In this document: positions 1-11,640 of the stretch, one piece after another | Numbering within the stretch: the stretch's first letter is position 1 | Layout: the number at the start of each line of letters is the position of its first letter | From: Aspidiotus rigidus | Lineage: Eukaryota > Arthropoda > Insecta > Hemiptera > Diaspididae | Length of the DNA stretch: 64,000 nt | Assembly: GCA_035079385.1 (NCBI GenBank) | Contig: JAVHKY010000067.1 | Span: 186,001 to 250,000 of the forward strand | Direction of reading: 5' to 3' | Translations under genes and position numbers: made by a program | Notes under the pieces: model-generated | The model's database searches: none | What the model saw: the letters and a program-made list of their open reading frames with translations, nothing else | Told to the model about the DNA's origin: nothing

Positions 1-2090
1 AAGACCACCGATACAAACTTTACTCATGAGCAGGTTTGAAAGGACGACATTGGGTAGGAGAGCAAATTTTGAGAAAAAAACGCCACAGGTTAGTTACAGC
101 GCAATTTTTACTCCATTAGTACGTACACTCAAATATAAAAGCATAAAAAAAAGATTAGCACACCTTCTTACAATTTTAAAATATTGGTGTAGTGCCACAA
201 AATGAGATTCTGAATTCGAAAGTAGGCTGTAAGTGACTTCAATATTTACATCGTCCCGTGAGAAATTTTCAACGACGCGTTTTCTCGTTTACAGAACTCA
301 TTCACCTTGCAACAACAAATTCACGAAACGAACGTACGAAACTACAAAATCTGCGAAGAACGTAAATGAAGCGAAAATTTGCGTCCGTTATGACGATGAC
401 AACGATGAAAAGAGTAAAAACACAATAAAAACGTCTAGAGCTGACACTACAGAACAATTTCTTTTTCCGCTTGTAAAATTTACCGACCTCGACCTCGCTA
501 TGTCACCATAAGTTCGCGCACTATTGAGTTCGTCGAATCTTGAGATTCTGCGAAGGGGTTTGAGAAAGACAGAAAGCGAAGAAAAAGAATTGAGAAATTT
601 GGGTATTCGGTGTACACACAAATGAGCAAACATGTGCAGTATCACGAGTTATTTACCGTTTTAATGTATAATAACATGAGACAATTTTAGCGTTTCACAA
701 CACATTGTACATAGATGCAAGACCAACGTGAAGATCATCTGGGGGAGAACAATACTCTAAATTGGCCATAAACGAAAATTTCGAACGACGTGACGCGATT
801 ATTTTATCATACCGACAAGAAGTCCCGAGTTCAAGATTTTCGAAGGGAAGGCGAATTCATAAAGAAATCATCTGCTGATGGCAGATTTCTCCCCGGGCCT
901 CGTCCCTAAATGAATGTATCCCCGAGAGATCCATAGAGATCCATGCCTGCGGTTTTAGTAGTAAAATATTAGTATTTTAGGTAATCTTATCATCCACTAC
1001 TAAGAAAGTGCGCAACATCTCTTCTTTACATACTCCTAAAACGTGTTTAAATAAATATCATAAAGTTTTTCCATTTACCTCGTAGTTTTCCTAACTATGG
1101 TCAGTCTTTTGAAGTCCCAACACCTTTTCGTTTTCTCGTCTTTGAGAAGTGGAACGAGTTTTGAAAATGAGTGATTCTTTTAAAGTAATAATGTGAACAC
1201 CACATATGGACTTTTTATGATCTCTGTTTTGCGAGCAAAAGGCTGTAAAGTTGTCTTTATGGTTTCTTCTGTACGAAGTACATACCGAGCACTACTGTAA
1301 AATCAAGAATTTCGTCTACAAATTCACGAAATGCGGGAGTAATAAATTCCTGAGTTTACGTGCACGAAAGACTGTAAGATTTGACAAGGTTGTAAAGTGT
1401 ACTTCTAATCTCCGTGTACGGCAAAATATCTCGCTAATGAAGAAGGCGAAGGGATTAATTGCCTGATCGTACTTTTGTAAAGGCTTGTTGGCGCTCGTTC
1501 AGGACCAGCAAGTTCGCGTCGTAAACAATTAAACTGAAAAAAGTCGTTATCGTGGATATTACAAGAAATGAGCTGAACGTTGATATCAACCGAATTCGGG
1601 CCTGATGGCAGCGCTAGTAACGCGCACAACTAAGACTAAGAAATTAACGGGTGGTGCGTTTGTAAACAATTTTACGCTCTAAAAATTTTGTTCTCTCAAT
1701 TTTTCTTTTAAATCCTTTCGTCCCCAAGTTAGGTATCTCGCGAACATTTCAATGGAGAAATCACGCCGATCCTTTTTTCGATTTCGTCGACCATAACGCT
1801 CCTGGCGGATGGCCGCAGCAAAATGGAATTAGAAAACCATCGATTTTCATGAACGTTTTGTAGTTCTAATGATCATGCAGATGTTTTAGGTCTTGAAATT
1901 TTGGATGAGGATTGCGACTCCAATTCACCGAGTGATTCTTTGCCCGAAGCAGGCGTAAGCATCTCAACACTCATCAAAAACCGCAAAAAGCTAAGATTCT
2001 CTATTTTATCGCGGAAAAATCTTCCACCGCCGTATTTTCACAGATCCGTGACAAAAAATTGTACCTCAGACGTTACTTTTAGGAATTGAC
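1..2090. other. AT-rich stretch with no recognised feature
   Basis: Only short frames under 100 codons occur, none with a recognisable domain. I see no repeat or inverted-repeat structure. It could be intron or intergenic DNA. Confidence 0.6.
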
Positions 2091-2804
2091 TGGTCGGGTA
2101 GAAAAAGGGCCTTAACACAAAAAGTAGTTTTCGAGAAAAACATATTTGAAAGTTCTGACTCATAGAAATGCCATAAGGAAAGACACAAACGTCATGAAAC
2201 TTGGTAGGATTGTAGATGGATGTCCGATCTACAAAATCACTGAAAATTAGAACGTTAGAACGTTTCAGAGTTGCCTGTAGAGCGCGTTATAGTCTGCGCA
2301 TTTAAGGCCCTTTTTGCAATTATCGACTTTTTGCGCGTTCTAGTAACTTTTCGGATCTTGTCAAGAGTGATAATAATTAATAAATGAATGTATTTCGAGC
2401 CAATACCCATATTTGCAAGGATTGTGCTGCAGTAATAATAAAATCCTCGAAAAAGTAAGTTTCTCAGATAGAGGGTCAAAGTTCATCATCATGACTATAA
2501 ATAGGCATGGGAAATGAAATGAAGGCTTTCTAGATATACATGATGCCATCTGTATCGATTTTTAGAGTTCTTTAAGCTAATCTAGAGGCAAAGTTTGAGA
2601 CAACCTCGACTGCCACAATTTTTCAACTATCTACTGAGAATTCAAGCACGGTAGACGCTCACTTCAACACAGTTTTACGTACTCTGTAGTCATCAGAATG
2701 AATCAAAATTTCTACCAGATGAAGAGGAGAGAGTGCTGAACTTGAATCACTAATAATCGAAAAAGAACCCTAAATCGAGCTAAGGCCCTTTTTCTACCCG
2801 ACCA
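2091..2804. mobile_element. Inverted-repeat element (714 bp)
   Basis: The 24 bases at 2091-2114 (beginning TGGTCGGGTAGAAAAAGGGC) are the exact reverse complement of 2781-2804. A shortened internal copy of the end motif (TTAAGGCCCTTTTT) lies near 2303. No coding frame for a transposase is visible, so this is probably a non-autonomous DNA transposon. AATTGA occurs close to both ends but does not abut them symmetrically, so the target duplication is unresolved and the superfamily unassigned. Confidence 0.6.
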
Positions 2805-3312
2805 TTCAATTGAATGTTCCCAAACATAATCATGTTCATTGGTTGGTTTGCTATCTCCATTAATCACGAGGAGTTTGAAAAGGAGCGCTCTTTCCTCTTA
2901 GCCTAGCATACAACACGTGCAGTTTAGTATAGGCCATGCAGTCTAATACATAATACAGCTGAATGGTAGAAAATATTTGAAATTCCCTTCCTCCACAGTA
3001 GGTCAACTGTTCAAGGTTGATCATGACGTCATCGCTCATGACGTCATTGTCGTCTTTCAATTTCGTGACACAAACTTCAGAATGACCCGCCTAACCTTAG
3101 GACATATGACGTTAAAAAAAAAACACGATACCTCGCTACTCGACGTAGAAAGAGGGTCGGACAGACTCGGTTCAGAGTACCCCTCCCCCTGTAGTAGGTC
3201 AACTGTTCAAGGTTAATCGTTACGTCATTACTCTCTGCCCATGACGTCATCAGCTCGTGACGTCATTTCTGTCTCTTAATTTTGTGACACAAACTTTAGC
3301 CCGTGCACATAT

Positions 3313-3995
3313 CAAGGGTGGTAGGCGATTCGATTTTAGGGCTGAAGCTTAAGGCTTAAACTTAAAATAGGATTTCTTTTCGCTTAAGCTTGAAGCTCAT
3401 TTAAGATTTAGGAGTTTTAGCTTAAAACTTAATTAATTTGAGCTGAATCGCTTAAAACTTGAGCTTAAACAGGGATGCGCAGCCAATCAGCATTGACTTA
3501 AACTTTAGCTTTTGGCTGACAGCTAATACCAATAAATTCATTAGCTGGATTTTAGCTTTTTCAAAATAGGTTAAAATAATAGCTTAAAACTTGAACTTAA
3601 TTATAATAGCTTAATTTTACCTGCAACCAATCAATACTTTCTAATGACTGGCTATTGGCTGAAAAGCTGATGTCTCAAAATTCATTGACTGTCTTTTAGC
3701 TTTCTTAGAAATGGTCAAAACAAGAGCTTAAGCTTAAACTTCAGCCAATAACGGCTTTAGCTGCGCATCCCTGAGCTTAAAGCTCAAAATTGAAAGGACA
3801 AAACATATTTTCGTTGAAAAAACATGTTTTTGTCAGAAAAAATACGTTTTTCTCGGAAAAAATATGTTTTCGCCTTTTTTAAGTTTTAAGCTTATGTTTT
3901 GCTTATTAAGTCGCTTAATTAAGCGAATGAAAATCGTTTCGCTTTAGCTTATTTGCGGCTTATAACTTAAATAAAACTTGAGCTTACCACCCTTG
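3313..3995. mobile_element. hAT-type MITE A (683 bp) with perfect 8-bp TSD
   Basis: The ends are CAAGGGTGGTAGGC and GCTTACCACCCTTG, inverted repeats with one mismatch. GCACATAT flanks both sides exactly (3305-3312 and 3996-4003). The 8-bp duplication is the mark of hAT transposition (established). The interior consists of degenerate AGCTTAAA-like words and codes for nothing. A second element is nested at 3470-3773, so the element itself is about 371 bp. Confidence 0.85.
3470..3773. mobile_element. hAT-type MITE B (304 bp) nested in MITE A
   Basis: Ends CAGGGATGCGCAGC and GCTGCGCATCCCTG are perfect inverted repeats of 14 bp. AGCTTAAA is duplicated exactly at 3462-3469 and 3774-3781. The end matches the CAGGGATG type seen in the element at 29605-29992, so the two are likely related families. 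The interior alternates TTAGCTTTTGGCTGA-like words with their complements. No coding capacity is visible. Confidence 0.88.
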
Positions 3996-4102
3996 GCACA
4001 TATTCATGTGAAAAAAACAAGGTATCTCGCTACTCGAGGTAGCAAGAGGGTCGGCTGGGCTTTGTTCAAAGTCGGCTTCCTCTACAGTAGGTCAGCTGGC
4101 CA

Positions 4103-4583
4103 CAGTGTGCTGCAGCTGAAAGATTCAGCTTCAGCTTTCGGCTTAAACTTCTGACCTTGAAAAATATGGCTTCGGCTTTGGCTTCGGCTTGTTCAAAAAA
4201 AAAAATTGGCTAGCTTTCAGCTTTTTTTCTGCCGGATTTTGATTTTTCATTCGATGGAAAAATTGGACACGATCGTGAGAAAAGGATTTCTGTTAGAGGT
4301 ACAAGAAGTCAAGAAGAAGTTGAAGTTGAAATTGATAAAATAATCAATAATGTTAAAATGTTACTGACACATACCAGGAAATGACGATCTGTTAAGGCCA
4401 TTTTCACGAGGCTTCTCAGGAAGCAAGAAGCAGCGTTTTTAGAAGTGACACCTGACACGCCGTGTAAACATTGTAAACAGCAAAGCCAAAAGCTAGCCTA
4501 AAAAATTTGGCTGAGTTCAGCATTTGGCATCTAAAGGTGGGCTTAAAGCTGGCTTTCGGCTTTTGGCTGGCTGCAGCACACCG
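4103..4583. mobile_element. hAT-type MITE C (481 bp) with perfect 8-bp TSD
   Basis: Ends are CAGTGTGCTGCAGC and GCTGCAGCACACCG (one mismatch when inverted). The 8-bp target duplication GCTGGCCA lies at 4095-4102 and 4584-4591. The subterminal sequence is rich in TTCAGCTTTCGGC-like words on both strands. No transposase is encoded. It interrupts the third unit of the ~200-bp array. Confidence 0.85.
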
Positions 4584-4750
4584 GCTGGCCACGGTTAATC
4601 ATGACGTCGTCAGCTCGTGACGTTTTTTTTCATCTTATAATTTTATGACGCACAGCTTCAGGTCATATTCATATAGAAGAAAACATATACCACGCTACTC
4701 GAGATAGGAAAAGGGTCGGCTGTGCTTAGTTCCTTGTACCGTCGATCAGC

Positions 4751-7073
4751 CATCCAGATGAAAGTCTAAGGTACTGGAACCGATAAAGACGATGTTAAAG
4801 AAAATGATTTCAACACGGTCGGCTAGTGAGTCACGCGTCGACCCTAAAAAACAGTTTCATGCGGTAAATTTGCAAAGAATTCAGTCCTTTAATACTTATC
4901 TACCGCAAGTTGAAAAACCTTATGAATATAATTGTTATACTGTTTTCCCTCATCGACTTATGCGCGCAAAGTCCTCTTCTTACATCTCTACAAGATTAAC
5001 ATACAGGTAGCCACGAGTTTTTTGAACTAATCAAATTCAAATATATTTCTCAATATCAATTTTCTAAATGAGACCAGTAATTTCTCATTAACGGAAACAA
5101 TCGAGATTCGCTTGAATGATATTGAGTTGTCAGAAGTGAACGCTAGATTTTTTGTTTTTTTCCCACATTTTCAACAAAAATTTTCGAGTCAACCTAAAAG
5201 ATTCGAATTCTTGTTACATCCAGACACTTATACACTAATGATGATGAATTATGAACCAACACATGTATTTCACCGTGCATATAACTACAAATTATTTTTC
5301 TTCGTGACGCCACTACAATTGCCGTCTCATTGTGCCGTATTCCAAATTTTCATAGTGCGTCAATAAGTACTATAGGCTACCATAAAGAGGAAGAAAAATT
5401 TCAGCTAGTTGTCGTAACGACTCGACGTATACCTGCACGTCAGAGTACATAATTACAAGGGAGGAAAGGGAGGGAAAAAAACTTTTCGAAAACTTATTTG
5501 GGAAAACTCGAGACGTCAACCCGAATAAATGGTCTATTAGATTTACTGTAAACTATCGGATTGGCTCGTCATTTATTATTCACTTCATTTTGGATAGCGA
5601 ATAGGTTAAAAGGATTTGTTAATTGCACGCCATACAATACTTCGGAAATAATAAGACAGCGTTAACACGTGCTTTATTAGCAAACTCCTAAAGACGCTTT
5701 CTTAATGACCACCAACCGTTCAGTTTTTCGAATCGAAGACACATACTGGGATCTCTAACTAGGCTAAGTGAGAGAGAGAAAAGATAAATTGTCACACTAT
5801 TTTTCCTCTCTATAGGCGCTTTCTCGTCGTGGACACTGCACAAAAATGACACTATTAACTCCTAATTAATCAACGTTATTTGTTTACTTCTACGCTTAAA
5901 TGTAAAATATCGTATATTATACACGAAGTTTCGTGAAGAACAGACACGACATAAAAGAAAGACTGAAGAAAAAAACTCAGCAACGATTTTGCGGAGACAA
6001 GGTCGACCATGTTTGCACAAATGATAACACGATTTCCCAAATGCATTATAATTAGGTATTACAAATCGCGCGAGTTCACGGAAAAACGAGACAAAGAACG
6101 AACGTGTCAAAGTTGAAGATGAGAAAAAAATTCGAGGAAAAGAAGAGACCATCTCGTTCTAGATGAGGAGGATCGAATTGAAGCGTGAAAGCTACATCTT
6201 CAAAGATAATGACACTTTAAGGGCGGATGTTACTTTCATAATGCGTATAGCATACGAAGAAGAAAAATCGTATATATTTTCTGAGATCTTTCCAATAACT
6301 GCAATACATCCTCTCTCAATGTACATACCTATATCATGTATTTGCTGCACGTAAATAGCGCACAGCTTGACGATAAATTGCAATCGAAATTACAGCGTAC
6401 AATACGTTTTATTACATCCTTGATCCCACGTTGTAGAAAACGTTTTGGTCGGGTCAAATTTTTCGAAAAATTACTTTCCATAAGACTCGTGTATGTCATC
6501 AACTTTTCTCACTTATTACGAACATGCGCCTAATTAGTATTTCGCTATACGAGATGACGTGATCGGTGTAAGAAAACTTCTGCATACACAGGATTATAAA
6601 GCGTATAGTCGAGTTCATTAATTTGTTTTCGTGAAAGATTTCCAACACTCAAAAGATGCTGGGGTTTGCGACAATGTACGACTGCAGTATGTTTTTCACA
6701 AAAGCGAAAGAAAGACGAACATTACACGTTCACGCTTACATCGAATGCAACAACTTTATTAGCTAAGTATTATTATTTACTACTGTAGTTCTGTTGTTGC
6801 GAATAATAGTGTTTGAAGAAAAAGTTCGATACACTCGCAATCGATAAGAGCATCGCGAGTGTGCAACATTGAAAACATATTACAGAATTTATGATTCATA
6901 GCATGCGGAACAAAGTCTAACGAAATACATGAGCAGCTGCACTTGTGAGTGTAGAAAATATTCCACAGTTGCCTTATTCAATTCTATAATACGGTGTTGA
7001 CCGAGTGTATAATAGGTGATTATTTTCTTCAAATGGTCAAGAGATGTGAGACAAGTTTTCCGCTGTAACATTT
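4751..7073. other. AT-rich stretch with no recognised feature
   Basis: Short frames only, none with recognisable domains. No long repeat or inverted-repeat pair was found. Confidence 0.5.
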
Positions 7074-7371
7074 TTATCTTCGCAAGATAAAGCCATTCGG
7101 ATGCACTGTACCCTTCCTCAGCTCCACCATTGCCTGTACATGGGTCTTCACATTTGTTTTGAAGTTTTGGGCTTCCTCTGCGGGTTGTATAACTACTTCA
7201 TTACCAGGTCCAACAAGTTCTTCTATAGCGCCCCCCATTGCCTGTACATGGGTCTTCACATTTGCTTTGAAGTTTTGGGCTTCCTCTGTGGGTTGTATAA
7301 CTACTTCATTACCAGGTCCAACAAGTTCTTCTATGGCGCCAATGTCATATTGGCCTTCATCCTAACGCTGG
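7074..7371 (-). pseudogene. Unrecognised ORF remnant with in-frame 36-residue duplication
   Basis: On the minus strand an open frame runs about 98 codons after a TAG near 7371. It encodes two copies of a segment containing EELVGPGNEVVIQP and AQNFK.NVKTHVQAM, and ends in a stop near 7074. The two copies are direct repeats of 108 bp at 7129-7236 and 7237-7340, exactly 36 codons, with few differences, most of them silent or conservative. The composition is protein-like on the minus strand and cysteine/phenylalanine-rich on the plus strand, so minus is the likely coding strand. I do not recognise the protein. It abuts a Penelope-like fragment and may be part of an element or a captured host exon. 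Confidence 0.4.
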
Positions 7372-7767
7372 CGATTTCCAAGTTGTCTCGGTCTAGCTCA
7401 TGGACTTTCTGGAGTTGCTTCGGCTTTCGGCCTACGTTCTACATTCCCGTTACTGTCAGAGGGTTGTTTGTTAGGTTTAAAGACCGAGTTCTTGAGGATG
7501 AGATGAGTGGGGTGTATATAGGTTTAGAATGTAGAGATTGTAAGGGTGTTCATATCGGAGAGGCTGATCGGCAGCTGAAGATCAGAATGGCTGAACATAA
7601 GAAAGCCTGGAAGAAGGGCAGTGAGGGAGACTCGGTATTCACTGACCACTTAATCACCAGCGAGCATAGCTTCCGGGAGGGTACAGAAATACTTCTCCAC
7701 AAGGACAATTAGTATTTCAGACGCACTGCCCTGGAGCATATAGGCATATACCGGACAAAAGTATGAC
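7372..7767 (+). pseudogene. Penelope-like element GIY-YIG endonuclease remnant
   Basis: The frame up to 7712 contains GFRPTFYIPV, then CRDCKGVHIGEADRQLKIRM followed by AEHKK. This matches the C-terminal GIY-YIG nuclease layout of Penelope-like elements: a Cys pair, a degenerate GVYIGET-like strand, then R...R..EH. After a stop at 7710-7712 the family-typical FRRTALEHIGIYR continues, so the domain is cut by a nonsense change. No reverse transcriptase is seen upstream. The nuclease would nick target DNA during retrotransposition (family knowledge). This copy is dead and 5'-truncated. Confidence 0.75.
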
Positions 7768-8563
7768 CAAACTTGTTCATGATTCACAACTCGATTATTT
7801 GTTTTTCTTTCCTTTCTTGTTCGTTTCATTGTTGGGTCGCACAGGGGTCGGAAATCGAATTCTAGCGCGCGACATATTCGTTCAGGTTATAAAAAATAAC
7901 GTGATCTTGATATCATTTCGGTGTATTTGAGTAAAATTGACCCTAGAATTCGAAAAAAATATTTAAAAAATTCTCTGAGCCTAAATTATCACATAAAAAT
8001 GTGAAAAAGCAAAAAAAAAATGTTGGAGGTTATCATTTATTTTCGAGCGAAATTTTCTATGTAATCTGAAGAATGTTCGTACAAAATTTTTCGGGGTCAA
8101 AAAACATCCCTCTGAGACAGAATTCATTCAAAAATCGAAAGCATCTTTAAAAAGTTTGGTCTTCTCCAATTTTTGGGATAATTTCCTCATGTACAGAAAA
8201 GACAATAATAAAATTGATAATAATAATGATAATTTTAGAGCTCTAAAATCTCATATTGGATTAGGGTCAAAAATAAGAACAACTAGAACCAGAAAATATT
8301 GCAAGATTTTAATAAAATTTGAGTTGTAATCTCAACAATAATGGTTTCTTTCAGATTTTTGATTAATGGGACCTGTGGAAATACTGTAAGTCAGAAATTA
8401 ATTTTGATAAATCTCAAAATTGCATGACTTTTTTTCTTTGTTTTCATCCTTCCTCCCCTCTTTTCATAATATTATATTTTTTCATTTATTATGATAATAA
8501 AATACAAATATGTAATACTTTTAAAGCTCACTTGAAAGACCAATAATAATAAGAAGAAAATAA

Positions 8564-8717
8564 TGATGCGCTCTGTGAAAAGGGACACTAAGTCGGAAAA
8601 TTGTAATCTCAAGTTTGTGGTCGGAGGTGATGGAGGGTTGTCTTAGCATCATTTTAATTTGGCTGTACTGTGAAATTACGTTTTCCGACTTTGTATCCCT
8701 TTTCGCAGAGCGCATCA
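8564..8717. mobile_element. Small foldback MITE (154 bp)
   Basis: The left arm starts TGATGCGCTCTGTGAAAAGG and continues through AAGTCGGAAAA. The right arm ending at 8717 is its inverted copy (CTTTTCGCAGAGCGCATCA). The arms are about 45 bp with a few mismatches around a ~60-nt loop. No flanking target duplication could be fixed. Confidence 0.65.
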
Positions 8718-9285
8718 CTAAAAGGCTTAATAATAAAAGTCAATATATAACATTGCCCACATGAAGCAATTCAAGAGCTTCTAGAGGCAAGTCATCTCTT
8801 GGCACTCAATCCCTCCGGCTGTTAAATTTAGCAATGATTGATGGGTCCAATGACAGGAGAGTATTCATAGCACGTTGAATAAATCAATTATTCTTAATTT
8901 GTACATCAGACATAATTATTACTTACAAAACGCCAAAGAAGAAAACGCGACCATTACAAAATTGGCATAGCCAAATAAATGAAGATCATGTTTCATGTCT
9001 TTTATATCTTATCAGTCATCTTGAAATATTTCAGTCTAGGCTTCTACTAGGTCAAGTCTTCGTGAGCTATTATTCGTTTACCCCTTTACCTATCTTGGCG
9101 TTGTATAAGTCTTGTATGAGAAATCTTTTTGAGGTAATTGTGGGTGTTCTATATTTTGAGGTATCAACTTTCGTGGAGCGAACTCGCTGTTGTATTGGAA
9201 TGGTATGAGACAATTCAAGTCTAGGGGACTTGGAAAAATTTCGACTATCCAGCCATATATGATAGGAAGAGAGACTTAGAAAATT

Positions 9286-10015
9286 TTCTAATTATTAATT
9301 ATATTAATTATTTAATTATTTAATTATTTATTTATTTATTTAATTATTTAATTATTTATTTATTTAATATTATTTATTTATTTATTTATTTTATTTATTA
9401 TTAATTATTATTATTACGCGGGGTGTACTCGCGAATTTCTGAATCACCCGCGGGATAGAGATGTGCACGGACGCACACTTGCACGGACGCACGGTAATTA
9501 ATTATTTAATTATTTAATCAATCATTTAATCATTTAATCATTTAATCATTTAATCATTTAATCATTTAATCATTTAATCATTTAATAATTTAATAATTTA
9601 ATAATTTAATAATTTAATAATTTAATCATTCAATTATTTAATTATTTAATTATTTAATTATTTAATTATTTAATTATTTAATTATTTAATTATTTAATTA
9701 TTTAATTATCTAATTATCTAATTATTTAATTATTTAATTATTTAATTATTTAATTATTTATTTATTTAATTATTTAATTATTTAATTATTTAATTATTCA
9801 ATTATTCAATTATTCAATTATTCAATTATTCAATTATTCAATTATTTAAATTATTTAAATTATTTAAATTATTTAATTATTCAATTATTTAATTATTTAA
9901 TTAATTATTTAATTAATTATTTAATTATTTATTTAATTATTTAATTATTTAATTATTCAATTATTTAATTATTAATTAATTAATTAATTAATTAATATAA
10001 TTATTTATTATCATT
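9286..10015. repeat. AT-rich simple-repeat tract (TTAAT/TTTA-type)
   Basis: Long runs of AATTATTT, AATCATTT, AATAATTT and AATTATTC units are broken at 9417-9485 by a GC-richer segment. That segment (GGGGTGTACTCGCGAATTTC...) recurs at 10018-10070 and, more diverged, at 10090-10125, so the microsatellite and its flank were duplicated together. Confidence 0.9.
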
Positions 10016-10133
10016 AGGCGGGGTGTACTCGCGAATTTCTGAATCACCCACGGGGTAGAGATTTCTCTTGACGGGGGGGGGGGGGTTGGAGGGGGTGTAC
10101 TCGCGAGTTTCAAAATCGGGGTCCGGCGAGAGA

Positions 10134-11190
10134 AAAGACATGGAACATGTCAACTGTCCAACTAGAGCGCTGGACAATACTGGACTTAGGATTGGAGCAA
10201 TTATGATAGTTTAAGGTAGCTTTGAATGAGGATTGATACCCCTACTATCCCCTACTTTTTCCTTCAGACTTCACAATCCAGTGCAGTTTAAAACAAAATT
10301 GCATTCACCTCAGATAGGCATGCTCTGCTTCACCAGACACACAACCGCCAGTGGAAAAATCTGCTGGACAAGTTTTACACACACAAGGACATACACACAC
10401 ATACGAGAAATGAATGCACACAAACAGTATCGAAATACGGGGAGGCACCCGATTGTCTAGAGCAGCGGAACTTGTTTTTTTGAAGGCGCAACTGCTATTC
10501 TCTTCTTTCTTTTGTTGCAAAAACGTCAGAAGGATCTTGGAAGAAAAAAAACAAGACTTTGTCGCCATGCGTCTCAATATCCGGGTGGAGGCAAGAGCCC
10601 CGAAAAATGTATAGCAATGCTTATCTTGAGTATTACAAACATTTTTAAATGGTTTTTAATGAACTATCAGAATTTTTTTTTTTTTGGTAGTATGTCGCGC
10701 TAGAATTCGATTTCGACCCCTGTGGGTCGGTCGCTGGAATTTTCTAATCTCGCATTTCTTCACTTTTGTGAGTATATTTTCATTATGAATAGCCGTAACT
10801 TTGAGGATTGTATCAATTCTTTCAATAAACCAGTTCACACAAATCTGAGCTTGATTTCAGAGAGCAAGGTGAGGGTGGGCATATTGTTGAATCAACCAAT
10901 CAGATAGTGCACTCTAGGAGTGCACGTTAGAATGTTGTCAAGATGATTTGTGGTTTTTTTCAGCATACAAACATGAATATAAATGTAAGATGCAGAGATT
11001 TGTCATGTGAACCGGTTCTTGAGCTGCTACTCAGTAACCCAGAAATGACCGCAACACCCAAATATTGTCACTTGGTTACATGCAGGCCTGAGTGCCTTGG
11101 CCCTCACTTAGTTGTACCAAATATTTGGCTTGGCCCAGCCTGGCCCAAGCAACGCGTCAAATTCTTTTACCCTGCAGGGCTCAATCTCAG
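10134..11190. other. No recognised gene
   Basis: Holds a (CA)-rich patch near 10378-10405 and the inverted repeat arm at 10691-10733. Nothing else was identified. Confidence 0.5.
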
Positions 11191-11194
11191 GTCT

Positions 11195-11640
11195 GGTTAC
11201 ATGGCAACAAAAATGCTTGATTGATAGGCACTGGGACTAGCGCTGTGCTTCTCAGAACTCGTAATTTGATCTGTGAATTGAGTGCAACGTTACCTGTACT
11301 AAATGGTCGTGAGAGCGTGTGCGTTCTTACATCTTCCTCCTTTGGAGAGCCCACCACTTGAGAAGAATGCCAGGTTAATTATTAACCCTTCAGTTCAAAG
11401 GCTCGATGACTCGATGACGTGATAGCTTATTGATTTGTAACACTTGACGGCTCGTTAAACAAACTTGTTCTTAAACAGCTATACGGTAATCTAGATGGGA
11501 TCGGAACAACCGGATTTCCTCTGGTTAAACGACAACAAAAATGCCAAATCGATAAACATCGGCGCTAGCCACTGCTCGTGTTTTACAAATTTAGTGCAAC
11601 ACTACCTACCCTAAATGGTCGTGAGAACACGGGCGTTAAT
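11195..11640. repeat. Diverged direct repeat, two copies
   Basis: Copy one, about 11195-11330, and copy two, about 11515-11640, share CTGGTTA...ACAACAAAAATGC, GCGCTAG, AGTGCAAC..TACCT and CTAAATGGTCGTGAGA in the same order. The copies are about 320 bp apart. Function unknown. Confidence 0.55.

Larger units (their letters stand above)
2985..4750. repeat. ~200-bp tandem array, three units, split by hAT MITEs
   Basis: Three units each begin with a GTAGGTCAACTG-like motif, at 2998, 3194 and 4088. Each carries TGACGTCA palindromes, a GTGACACAAACTT-type segment and a CTCGCTACTCGA segment followed by AGAGGGTCGG. The first period is 196 bp. Removing the 691-bp insertion at 3313-4003 gives about 203 bp for the second. 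The third is interrupted by the element at 4103-4583. The units have diverged. Confidence 0.75.
7833..10733. repeat. Inverted pair of ~43-bp repeats 2.8 kb apart
   Basis: The segment at 7833-7875 (containing ACAGGGGTCGGAAATCGAAT and TCTAGCGCG) recurs inverted at 10691-10733 with two small indels. It may be the two ends of one large element or two insertions of a dispersed repeat. No coding sequence for a transposase lies between them. Confidence 0.5.
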
